From Mangrovibacterium lignilyticum (GTDB lineage: Bacteria; Bacteroidota; Bacteroidia; Bacteroidales; Prolixibacteraceae), in contig NZ_WKLH01000001.1 of assembly GCF_010882175.1 (NCBI RefSeq), forward strand, positions 124,001 to 188,000: DNA of 64,000 nt. Direction: 5' to 3'. A program made the translations under genes and the position numbers. Positions 37,291-45,964 of the stretch are shown here, piece after piece (positions within the stretch are counted from its first letter, which is position 1; each line of letters opens with the position of its first letter). The notes beneath the pieces were generated by a model that worked only from the letters and a program-made list of their open reading frames with translations, did not search any database and was not told where the DNA came from.

Positions 37291-37324
37291 AAAATAATCC
37301 TGCGAAGATTAACTCCGCAGGATT
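37291..37324 (-). terminator. Terminator for TIM-barrel paralog C
   Basis: In minus-strand sense AATCCTGCG and CGCAGGATT form nine perfect pairs around an 11-base loop (37324-37296), followed by ATTTT. It lies 45 bp after the stop at 37369. Confidence 0.85.
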
Positions 37325-37368
37325 AGGTTAGCGTGTTGTAAGACGGTTAACTTATCACGAACCAGGTT

Positions 37369-40107
37369 TTAGTTTTTAATTATTTTTTCAACGCGAACTA
37401 AGCTTGCGCCATGTTTTATTTTCAACATATAAACCCCCGACAAATACGAACTTAAATCTACTTGAGTAAGCGGATCAGAAAGTAGCCTATTTAGAAGTAT
37501 TCTACCTGATAAATCCACCAGACTGATATTAAAACCACCGGAATCACCTTCGATTTTAATCGTCAAGTAATCAGCTACAGGATTCGGAAAAATACTGACT
37601 TCACCGGTCACTTTTGTATTGCCAATTGTAGCACTTTTCAAAGCCGGGTTGGTGCAAGTCGTTTGATTTTGTGCAGGATCATAAGGAAGGCTGCTATAGA
37701 CCACGTCATCCACACAGAAATCCACAGTAGGTTTCTTGACGTAGGCTGATGTTTGGAAATATACGGTTCCGTCGGTTCCGGTTACACCTGCTACACTCTC
37801 ACTGAAAGAACCGCTGAATGTACCAGACACTGTTGCTCCGGCAATCGGGTTAAGTTGATCATCAACAATAGTAACCACAGCTGTGCCGTAATTACTCCCT
37901 TTGGGACCAGTTGCTGTTCCGGTAACGATCGATTCAACGGATATGGTCGTTGGATCTTGAGCTGCGATAACGGTAACATTGTATGTTACACTGCTCTCTG
38001 CGCCACAATCATTGGTATAAGTGGCAGTTGGTGAACAAGAAGTGGTTGACGTTACAGTTTGCTCACGTAAAGTACCTGAAGTACCGCATCCGTTCCAGAT
38101 CCAGGAACCACCATCTACAGGTTGCGGACCAAATGTAATGACATCCCCGGCATTGACCGTGAAATCAGTTCCGATTGTCCATGTACCATAGTTTATCTGG
38201 TAATATGGGGTAATTGTAGAAGGATCACAAACACCGGTAGCACCGGTTTCTAATGGCCCAACTACGCTGGTTTGGCCTGAACTGTTCAAAGAGGCATCAA
38301 CCGCCTTTATTTTGTAATAGTACTGAACACCTGCTTGTACATCTAAATCTTCATATGAAGTTGTTGTAACATTTCTTGCAATCGTATTGTATTCGCCTCC
38401 CGCAGCTTCAGCACGGAAAATAGTGTAGCCCGCCACATCTGATGCTGAACTTGCAGTCCAGTTTAAACTGATTGAAGATGAATTTCCTGTACCGACAAGA
38501 TTGGCTGGAGTATCAGGCGCGTCAAATTCGATCGGTGCACCTACCGGTATTAAGCGCCATTGTTGGCTGTTAATAGCGTCTTTTGCATTCTGGATAAGAT
38601 TGCCGTTTGAATCTACATCTAAACATTTAGAACTCTCTCTACTACGAATGTAAAAATATCCATCAGCGTTATAATCTAAATACCATTGATTGTTACCACC
38701 ATTCCCCATAGTCCATAAATCAATATTGGCACCATCATCTAAGCTATATCCATATAAATCCAATGAATAACGCGAACTAACCACCGGGCTAATTCTGAAA
38801 TAACTAAAATCACCGCCAATTCTTGAATCAACTGGAGTTACAGTCCATTGCTGAGTCGTTGTACCGGAATAACTACCAGCAATCACGTTTTCGCCATCCT
38901 TTCGACCAGTACCGTCCACCTGCATTGCTAAGCCGTTGCTGCGGTTAATCAGAATATAGTTTCCATCAATTACAGGTTGTACATCTTCACCCCAAGTAAT
39001 ATTAATAACCCGCTCAGCATTGGTCTGGCCATTCATATAACTTCCGACGGCACCACCAGGTATTTCCATGGTGTATTCGTAAGAAGGGCCATGTCCATCG
39101 AAAAATACCGCTTTATTTTCTGAAACAAATTTATAGCTAGTGGTCACAGCTTGTCTTTCTGAACTTCCAATAAAAGCCTGTGTTTTACCCTCTGGAGAAC
39201 GGTACACGGCTGCTGCAGTCCAGTTATCGCGATGTTCAGAATACGCCAGACGTTCACCATCCATCGCTCTTACAAGCTCTCCACTGGCATAGTCAATATC
39301 TGCCCACCAAATACCGGTTTGCATACCATATTCAGCACCAACCATAGCTTCCACAATATTATGTAGTTCGTCTCCTGTTGCATGATGCCCATTAGCCCTA
39401 ACACTTTGGTAAAAACTGGCAAAATCGGCGAAAGTACCACCTAGTTGATGCGTGTTTCCTTCATTGACACCCGCTGGCGTTAAAAAATCGTACCATCCCT
39501 GTGCCTCACTACAGCTCAACGTGTTACCACCTGAAAGTCTGACTCCACTAAAATAGGGATTGGCCGCTAACCTTTCAGTGACATAATACATATCCATATA
39601 ATTGGTGTACTGGTTCCATCCATAATCCGGTTCGTTAAATGCTCCCACTGTAACCACATTATGTCCGTCAGCTTCAAATGCCTGAGCAGTAACCTGAATA
39701 AGCTGTTCCCAACGTTCAGGGTGATCATGATACCATGTATCTACCGATGGGTGGTCGCAATTCAGTGTTAATTTAATATCTGGTCCAACATAAGTATCGA
39801 TCAACCAAATACGATAATTAAGGTCATTAATTTGTTCTGTTGTCAGATCCGTTCCATTAACCAGTGGATAAGTTGGTTGGAAAGAAGCCCTTACAATATC
39901 AATTTTATCAAGCCCCATAAATAATACGTTTCTACGAAATGCCTGTTCATTGGCCCAGGCAAGATCGGCTCCAAATTCTACTGGCTTAGATATTCCTGTG
40001 CCTTCTACATTGAAGGTCACCGTTCGGTCTGCAGTTGTTTGTGCATGGGCATTGGATATACCGGACCCAAGCAAAAGGATAAATCCTAAGAAAATAGATT
40101 TTCTCAT
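37369..40107 (-). CDS. Secreted TIM-barrel glycosidase with RICIN, FN3 and Ig-like domains and T9SS tail (paralog C)
   Basis: 912 residues with a signal peptide ending NAHAQ. The barrel (about 25-385) is close to paralog B (GISKPVEFGADLAWANE, FRRNVLFMGLDKID) and has acid/base Glu159 in AFNEPDYG. A beta-trefoil lectin with QQW motifs (about 395-545) and FN3 (about 550-640) follow. In place of LamG come a cysteine-containing carbohydrate-binding-like domain (GTWTIGTDFTVNAG, WNGCGTSG) and a Big_1-type Ig domain (GTAVVTIVDDQLNPIAGATV), then a T9SS tail (VSIFPNPVAD). The CAZy family is not recognised. It has a full HTCS-type operator-promoter although it sits in the sigma-controlled locus. Confidence 0.85.
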   Translation of the reverse strand: MRKSIFLGFILLLGSGISNAHAQTTADRTVTFNVEGTGISKPVEFGADLAWANEQAFRRNVLFMGLDKIDIVRASFQPTYPLVNGTDLTTEQINDLNYRIWLIDTYVGPDIKLTLNCDHPSVDTWYHDHPERWEQLIQVTAQAFEADGHNVVTVGAFNEPDYGWNQYTNYMDMYYVTERLAANPYFSGVRLSGGNTLSCSEAQGWYDFLTPAGVNEGNTHQLGGTFADFASFYQSVRANGHHATGDELHNIVEAMVGAEYGMQTGIWWADIDYASGELVRAMDGERLAYSEHRDNWTAAAVYRSPEGKTQAFIGSSERQAVTTSYKFVSENKAVFFDGHGPSYEYTMEIPGGAVGSYMNGQTNAERVINITWGEDVQPVIDGNYILINRSNGLAMQVDGTGRKDGENVIAGSYSGTTTQQWTVTPVDSRIGGDFSYFRISPVVSSRYSLDLYGYSLDDGANIDLWTMGNGGNNQWYLDYNADGYFYIRSRESSKCLDVDSNGNLIQNAKDAINSQQWRLIPVGAPIEFDAPDTPANLVGTGNSSSISLNWTASSASDVAGYTIFRAEAAGGEYNTIARNVTTTSYEDLDVQAGVQYYYKIKAVDASLNSSGQTSVVGPLETGATGVCDPSTITPYYQINYGTWTIGTDFTVNAGDVITFGPQPVDGGSWIWNGCGTSGTLREQTVTSTTSCSPTATYTNDCGAESSVTYNVTVIAAQDPTTISVESIVTGTATGPKGSNYGTAVVTIVDDQLNPIAGATVSGTFSGSFSESVAGVTGTDGTVYFQTSAYVKKPTVDFCVDDVVYSSLPYDPAQNQTTCTNPALKSATIGNTKVTGEVSIFPNPVADYLTIKIEGDSGGFNISLVDLSGRILLNRLLSDPLTQVDLSSYLSGVYMLKIKHGASLVRVEKIIKN

Positions 40108-40175
40108 AGTTTAGTCTTGATTGATTAGTTAGTTATTTACTTGTTAGGTAGTTTGATCTGTGTATTTCCAGAAGA

Positions 40176-40242
40176 CCAAGGTATTTACATTACCGATACT
40201 ATTCCGGCACAAGTTCGTCAAACACCGGTTACAAAATCGTCA
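40176..40242 (-). promoter_or_regulatory. Operator-promoter, site 7, before paralog C
   Basis: CACAAGTTCGTCA (40208-40220) and TACAAAATCGTCA (40230-40242) start 22 bp apart. CCAAGGTA (40176-40183) reads TACCTTGG in gene sense, one base off TAnnTTTG, at exactly the 25-bp spacing. The distance to the ATG is 69 bp. Confidence 0.7.
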
Positions 40243-40445
40243 AACAGGCTTTTCACATCCCGACATAGACAACTAAATATCAATAACTTAAACATTGATC
40301 GAAAGTTTTGTCACTAATTTTCTCAACTACTGCCTGTTCCATTTCAGAATCAGTCGTTGGTTGCGAACATGATTTGATAAAGTGAACGACAAAAAAATGG
40401 ATCACACAGGTGATTTTCTTGCAGCAAATTTCCCGTTATAAAACA

Positions 40446-40479
40446 AAAAAAATACACAGGCCAATTCAGCCTGCATATT
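40446..40479 (-). terminator. Terminator at the end of the locus 2 operon
   Basis: In minus-strand sense ATATGCAGGC (from 40479) pairs with GCCTGTGTAT (ending 40453), ten pairs with two G-U, followed by seven T. It lies 26 bp after the stop of the PKD gene at 40505. Confidence 0.8.
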
Positions 40480-40504
40480 TTTATATTGGGAAGAAAAATA
40501 AATT

Positions 40505-41557
40505 CTATTTCACGAACAATTGAACATCATCAAATCCTGTCCAACCATCAGTTCCGTCACCGGAAATATTCGAGATTTCAATTCCAAGTTTCGTACCAAC
40601 AGAAGCCTCTGTCGCTGTGGCAATCAATTCTACAGCCAAAGTTTCTCCGGCTACGATATCAAATGTTTGAGTTTCCAAAACGTTTCGGACTCCATCACCA
40701 TTGTTATAATACAGCGTTACAACAAGTTGAGGTCCATTCCAGATATCCCATGCACTCAAGTTAATTTTGAATTCCTCGCCTGTAGCAATTACGCGGTCAG
40801 TCAGATTATATACGGAAGGATCAGTGTTCTTAATAAAAGCTGTCCAGCTTTCACCACCACCTTCTACTCCTGAATCAGAAGCTTGTGTGTCGCTATTCCA
40901 ACCCGGTACATCTGTCCAGTTTTGATGTTTAGCATCTCCTGGTAGTTGGAAATCTGCGTTCTCAACAACTATGGGCTCAAAAACTTTTACGACTTCCTGT
41001 AAAGATGCTGTTTTTGTAACGACTGCTGCCGTACTTCCTTCTGCACCTGTTGCAGTTAAGGTCACCGTATAGTCGCCATATGCTGCATAAGTATGAATTG
41101 GATTTTCTTCTGTTGAAGTTTCACCATCACCGAAATCCCAAACCAGAGACACTGCTGCCGTAAGCGTACTGGTAAACGATACGTCCATGCCAGTCACCTC
41201 ATAGGTAAATTTTGCTGTTGGGTTTTGCACTACAGTAACGGTTTTAGTCACCACTGCAGGGGTAGATCCGTCTTCACCAAATATAGTCAGCGTTACTGTG
41301 TATGTTCCACCAGCGGTGTAAGTATGTTCCGAGCTCATAGCAATTGACGCCCCACCATCTCCAAAGTCCCAGGCCAAGGTTATGCCGTCTGTTGCCGTAG
41401 CCTCAAAGGACACACTCATCGGATTCTCCGAACTTACCACATAGGTAAAATCTCCCGTCGGATCAATCGGGTCATCATCGCTACAAGCAACAACGAATAA
41501 AGATAGCAGCAGCATATATGCTGCAAGTCTCAAATTATAGCTTCTAAATTTTTTCAT
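40505..41557 (-). CDS. PKD-domain surface lipoprotein, locus 2
   Basis: 350 residues with lipobox LLSLFVVAC (Cys25), two PKD domains (about 30-110 and 112-185, each with WDFGDG) and a C-terminal jelly-roll starting IVVENADFQLPG. It is a paralog of the protein at 22.8-23.9 kb; PGWNSD, DSGVE and the final DDVQLFVK/DNVKLFVK blocks align without gaps of note. The likely role is surface capture of the same or a related glycan for the locus 2 SusCD pair. It is the last gene before the terminator. Confidence 0.8.
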   Translation of the reverse strand: MKKFRSYNLRLAAYMLLLSLFVVACSDDDPIDPTGDFTYVVSSENPMSVSFEATATDGITLAWDFGDGGASIAMSSEHTYTAGGTYTVTLTIFGEDGSTPAVVTKTVTVVQNPTAKFTYEVTGMDVSFTSTLTAAVSLVWDFGDGETSTEENPIHTYAAYGDYTVTLTATGAEGSTAAVVTKTASLQEVVKVFEPIVVENADFQLPGDAKHQNWTDVPGWNSDTQASDSGVEGGGESWTAFIKNTDPSVYNLTDRVIATGEEFKINLSAWDIWNGPQLVVTLYYNNGDGVRNVLETQTFDIVAGETLAVELIATATEASVGTKLGIEISNISGDGTDGWTGFDDVQLFVK

Positions 41558-41661
41558 CTTATTTAATTTTAAGGTTAAAACTTAAGGTCTATTGATTATA
41601 AATTTTGATTCTATCCAACATTGGCCGTTGCTCCTCAACTTTCGATAAAAAGCAGACAATA

Positions 41662-41684
41662 GTGGAGCTCCGAGGAGCAACCAC
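41662..41684 (-). other. Intercistronic hairpin before the locus 2 PKD gene
   Basis: In gene sense GTGG/CCAC and GCTC/GAGC form a two-part stem with a small internal loop and a CTCG tip. No T run follows. It lies in the 359-bp gap between the GH42 and PKD genes and shares the GCTCC-GGAGC core with the hairpin at 23.97 kb. The rest of the gap (41558-41916) shows nothing else. Confidence 0.4.
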
Positions 41685-41916
41685 TTATTGCTCAAACCAA
41701 TGATCTACTAATAATATTTTGATAGTTAACGAAGACGGATTTCAATCCTATAAATCGTCGCATAATTGAGTAACAATCTATTCTATAGCCGTTTGACTCA
41801 CCGCATGCAGAATATTCCATCTGCAAATCAGAACGTAGCTCTCCCGGAGATACTTGATTTCCGTTATTCAGGAAAACGTATGCTCCAACTTGTTAAGTCA
41901 TTCTATTTACTGTTTG

Positions 41917-44019
41917 CTATTTTCGATCTTCAACAATTACTACCCCCCATGGATCCAATTGTAAAGTTTGTTCTTTACTCACATTTTCACCTGAGAGTAA
42001 TTCTTTACCACCCGAATAGGGATACACCAACTCTTTAGATTCTGATGAATAATTGTAAAAATAGTGAATGGTATTACCTTCATCGTTCGTTCCCGATTTG
42101 GTAATTAGCGGCCATTGTATATCCTGATCCGGTGTTTTTAGCTTAAGCCCTTCGATCTCCTTCATGATGATCTTCTTTTGAATAGCATCTGAAACCATAC
42201 AACCTTCATATAACAAACTACCTTTTCCGTAATTATTGACGGTTATGGCCGGATATTTCCCGAAATATTGATGGTCGTAATATGCCAACGGCTTGGCGGT
42301 TTCCAAAATCAAGTACTCAGCCCAAGTATTCACGTTGTTATCCTCGTCCCCAACCATGAACGGATCATCTTTGAGAGCCAACGTATTGAAGTTGGTAAAC
42401 TCCTGGTAGTAAAAACCACAGGCTTCGCGCAACGGTCCCGGAGCTATCATAGGACGCACCATAGAGTTTTCGTCGCTGAAACCACTCTTGAACTGCATGA
42501 TTACATGACCACCATTTTTAACATAGTCGTCGATTTTTTTCAGCAATTCGTCGCTGGCAACATATAACGCAGGAATGATAACCAAATCATATTTCTCAAA
42601 GCCAGGATCTGCAGCCAAAATAAAATCGACGCCGATATTATTTTCATACAACACTTTGTGAAACTGATTGACCAAAGTACTTCTGTAAAAGTTATTATGG
42701 TCCGGCCCCCAAGGACTTCCTCCTTGATTGAACGGCATAAAATTCAATGCCGAATTTGAATCGTGACTAAAAAGAATAGCGACCTTATTTTCCTTTTTCA
42801 GGTTAACCAGCTTTTTACCGATCTGCTGCAACTCGTGAGCAGTTTTCGACATTTCACCATAAGCGCGGTTAGGCTGCAAATCGTGTGAAAGAATACCTTT
42901 CCAGTAAATTTCCTGGCCATAGTGAATAGAGTGCCAGTGCCAGTATTCAACCATGTTGGCACCCGAGCCCAAATGAGCATAAACATTTTGACGCAACTGC
43001 CCCAGATATGGTGGTTGTTGAATGCGGGAATTCCATCCGATTGTTTGGGCATTGGTTTCTGTAATCAGGTAGTTTTGGTGTTTGATTGACCGAAAATAGT
43101 CGCCACCGAAAGCGATCTCCTGACCTGTCAGCTTGTCCTGTTGCTCATGGTAAATATTCACACCCATCACATCCATCAACTCAGAACTGGCGACCTGGTC
43201 AACTTCCTCAACTGCCGTCATAAAACATTGGGTGATGAATTGGTCGTCACGCTTGTATTCGCGAACAATTGACGATTGCCATTTCAGGAAATCGGCCACC
43301 GCAATGCGCTTGAAGCGATCCCATTCCAACTTGTAGCCGGTATTGGTTATGCCATCTCTGGGAGCCAATTCTTCCCATCCATCAATGGTCATTCCCCAAT
43401 AGTTTAAACCCCAGACTTTGTTGAGATTTTCCGTTGTTTTGAATTTCCGTTTCAGGTAATTCACAAAATCTACCTGGAAATCATAATTATTTACATTCCG
43501 ATCTGTTGTTTCATTATCAACCTGAAAACCGATAATTCCCGGGTGCTGCGCGTAATGCTCCATCAGCTTTCGAATGATACGCTCGCAATAAAATAAGTAC
43601 GTTGGATTGGTGAGATCCATGTTTTGCCGGCTTCCATAGTATGCCTTTCCGCCTCTTTCGTATTCCAGCAAAAGCTCGGGATGTTTGTGCCACAGCCATG
43701 CCGGTATTGAGTATGTTGGCGTGCCAAAGATGACTTTTATTCCCGCTTCGTGCATCTTATCAACGATGCGATCCATCCAGCTAAACTCAAACTCGCCATC
43801 GCGAGGTTCAAACAAACTCCAGGTCGATTCACCTAAACGGACAACCGAAATACCAGCCTCTTTCATCATTTTTACGTCCTCATCCAGTCGATCCGCAGGC
43901 ATATACTCCTGGTAATAAGCAACACCGTATAAAACATTATCGAATTTTGCCGGCTGCGCTTTAAGTATGCTTGTTGATAAAATCACTGTCATAAAAAAAA
44001 GGACTGTCTTTAGTTTCAT
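41917..44019 (-). CDS. Secreted GH42 beta-galactosidase
   Basis: 700 residues with a signal peptide (MKLKTVLFFMTVILSTSILKAQ). Domain A is the TIM barrel (about 25-390) with YGVAYYQEYMPADR at the start, acid/base Glu170 in QVDNETTDR and nucleophile Glu321 in YLITETNAQ. Domain B is the trimerisation domain (about 395-610; GGHVIMQFKSG) and the short beta-domain C ends the protein. GH42 enzymes release terminal galactose from galactans and galacto-oligosaccharides. Its length matches the family, and the export signal suggests periplasmic or extracellular use. It follows susD after 146 bp. This is the strongest sign that galactose is part of the substrate. Confidence 0.93.
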   Translation of the reverse strand: MKLKTVLFFMTVILSTSILKAQPAKFDNVLYGVAYYQEYMPADRLDEDVKMMKEAGISVVRLGESTWSLFEPRDGEFEFSWMDRIVDKMHEAGIKVIFGTPTYSIPAWLWHKHPELLLEYERGGKAYYGSRQNMDLTNPTYLFYCERIIRKLMEHYAQHPGIIGFQVDNETTDRNVNNYDFQVDFVNYLKRKFKTTENLNKVWGLNYWGMTIDGWEELAPRDGITNTGYKLEWDRFKRIAVADFLKWQSSIVREYKRDDQFITQCFMTAVEEVDQVASSELMDVMGVNIYHEQQDKLTGQEIAFGGDYFRSIKHQNYLITETNAQTIGWNSRIQQPPYLGQLRQNVYAHLGSGANMVEYWHWHSIHYGQEIYWKGILSHDLQPNRAYGEMSKTAHELQQIGKKLVNLKKENKVAILFSHDSNSALNFMPFNQGGSPWGPDHNNFYRSTLVNQFHKVLYENNIGVDFILAADPGFEKYDLVIIPALYVASDELLKKIDDYVKNGGHVIMQFKSGFSDENSMVRPMIAPGPLREACGFYYQEFTNFNTLALKDDPFMVGDEDNNVNTWAEYLILETAKPLAYYDHQYFGKYPAITVNNYGKGSLLYEGCMVSDAIQKKIIMKEIEGLKLKTPDQDIQWPLITKSGTNDEGNTIHYFYNYSSESKELVYPYSGGKELLSGENVSKEQTLQLDPWGVVIVEDRK

Positions 44020-44165
44020 AAAATTCAGTTTAATGAGTTTTCTGTATTCTCAGACATATCATTTGTCACATTCGCAAGATAGAAGCAAGCTCCCCAATAT
44101 TCCCTTGTCGAGGTACCAAATCAGGGGAAGCTTGTTCTTCTTTCTAACTATTAACCACTTTCTCT

Positions 44166-45953
44166 CTAGTATCCAGGGTTCTGGATCAGTTGGTCATTTC
44201 TATTGAGCTCATCGTATAAAATTGGAAGGAAATAGGATTTATTGTCATTCCACCCACGTTCTTGAACATCATCCAATACAGCATATGTTGGTGTGTCACT
44301 ACCATAGTTGTAGGTTATTTTAACTCCCTGTGCAGAAGTGATTACCTCAGGAGCAATCATCCATCTTCTGATGTCAAAATAACGGTGCTGTTCGTAACAC
44401 AATTCGATACGTCGTTCATTTCTGTAGCGATCCATCAAATCATCACCTGCTTCACTAGCGGGTACATCAGGCATACCAGCACGTTCACGAATCATATTGA
44501 TGTATGTTTTGGCTTCATCATCCTGCCCCAATTCAAGACATGCTTCAGCATAGTTTAAAATTACTTCAGCATATCTCATCTGACGCCAAGGATACTTTTG
44601 CATATTAGTTGGCGTGTGATCAATAGCTGGATCAATGAATTTCCGCAAATAGTAACCAGTAAATGTTCCATTCCAGTCTTGTACCGGTCCTTGGCGAGTG
44701 TCTAAACCGGGAACAGTTGACCCATCTGCCTGGATGTATGAACCTGTTTGAACTTTCCCTTCCGGATCATTCGAGCTGGTAGATTCCGGGCGTTGTTTCC
44801 AATACGCACCATCGTACAATACATTGGCATAAAATCTGGGGTCACGGTTTTCGTAAGGTGTCGCCGCTTCTGTCGAGTTATTCCAGTCAAATCTGGTACC
44901 ATCGGCCATTTCGTAGTCATCAACAAGTTGCCCGATCGGGGTATTCCCGCCCCAGTTTTCCCAACCATTTGGTCCGTTGAACAAACCAACGTTTGGATTA
45001 TCCCATGCACCGGCATTGTTGGCGTGATCGAAGAAACTTAGGAAGATATCTTCTTCGTTTCCATTATTCAGGAAGATATTGATATAGTTCTGAGTCGCCT
45101 GTTCTGCTGATCCTGGATTCGTTCCACCATACAGACTATACACTCCTAAGTCGATTACAGCCTTGGCCGCATCTTTGGCAGCTTGCCAACGAGCAGCGCG
45201 GTCGCCGCCAACATAGCTAATCAGTTCAGGGTTTGAATAACCACTAGTCCATGAAGCACCTGTATTAAACAAATCACTTGCAGCGTAAAGCAACACTTTT
45301 GATTTTAAAGTTAAAGCAGCTCCCTTTGTAGCTCTGGCTTTGTCACCTGAAGCCGGCAACAATTCAGCCGCAGCATCACAATCGGCAACAATGAAATTGA
45401 TGGTTTCCTCAAAAGTATTTCTAGGAACTAAAAATTCATCTGTTGGAGAATAGGCTTCACTAATTACAGGAACACCGCCATAAAAGCTCATTAACCAGGT
45501 GTAAAAATACCCACGAAGAAAATATACTTCGCCCTTTAATTTGTCGATATCATCGCCTTCCAAACCTGATGCTTCAATATTTTTGAAAAATAAGTTACAT
45601 GCGCGGATGTTTTTGTAAAGCGCTTCCCAAGTAAGGTTATAGAAATCGCCCGTCCAATGCCCTGGTCCCAAAACAGCCAAGTAACTGGAATTGATCTCGC
45701 TCTTAAGAACAGGTTGGGTCTCCCACCACCACACATCCATTGATTCATCACACAAGGAAGACATCATTTCGGTTTGAAACGCATGATGCTGGCCCATGTA
45801 AATGTTATCCACAAACGCTGTAATTAATGCCGGGTCCTCCCATACGGCTGCATCAGAGAATCGATCTAATGGAGCCACATCTAGAAAATCGTCGTTACAC
45901 CCTGTAACTAACAGGATAAACAGTAGTATGTATATATTTTTTAAACGAGTCAT
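44166..45953 (-). CDS. susD: SusD/RagB-family outer-membrane lipoprotein, locus 2
   Basis: 595 residues, lipobox LLVTGC (Cys19), SusD start CNDDFLDVAPLDRFSDAAVWEDP. Helical core motifs include GEVYFLRGYFYTWLMSFYGGVP and MRYAEVILNYAEACLELGQ, with RYRNERRIELCYEQHRYFDIRRW near the end. It starts 11 bp after susC and works with it in uptake. It is only distantly similar to the locus 1 SusD, so the two transporters probably prefer different oligosaccharides. Confidence 0.93.
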   Translation of the reverse strand: MTRLKNIYILLFILLVTGCNDDFLDVAPLDRFSDAAVWEDPALITAFVDNIYMGQHHAFQTEMMSSLCDESMDVWWWETQPVLKSEINSSYLAVLGPGHWTGDFYNLTWEALYKNIRACNLFFKNIEASGLEGDDIDKLKGEVYFLRGYFYTWLMSFYGGVPVISEAYSPTDEFLVPRNTFEETINFIVADCDAAAELLPASGDKARATKGAALTLKSKVLLYAASDLFNTGASWTSGYSNPELISYVGGDRAARWQAAKDAAKAVIDLGVYSLYGGTNPGSAEQATQNYINIFLNNGNEEDIFLSFFDHANNAGAWDNPNVGLFNGPNGWENWGGNTPIGQLVDDYEMADGTRFDWNNSTEAATPYENRDPRFYANVLYDGAYWKQRPESTSSNDPEGKVQTGSYIQADGSTVPGLDTRQGPVQDWNGTFTGYYLRKFIDPAIDHTPTNMQKYPWRQMRYAEVILNYAEACLELGQDDEAKTYINMIRERAGMPDVPASEAGDDLMDRYRNERRIELCYEQHRYFDIRRWMIAPEVITSAQGVKITYNYGSDTPTYAVLDDVQERGWNDNKSYFLPILYDELNRNDQLIQNPGY

Positions 45954-45964
45954 GATACTAATTT

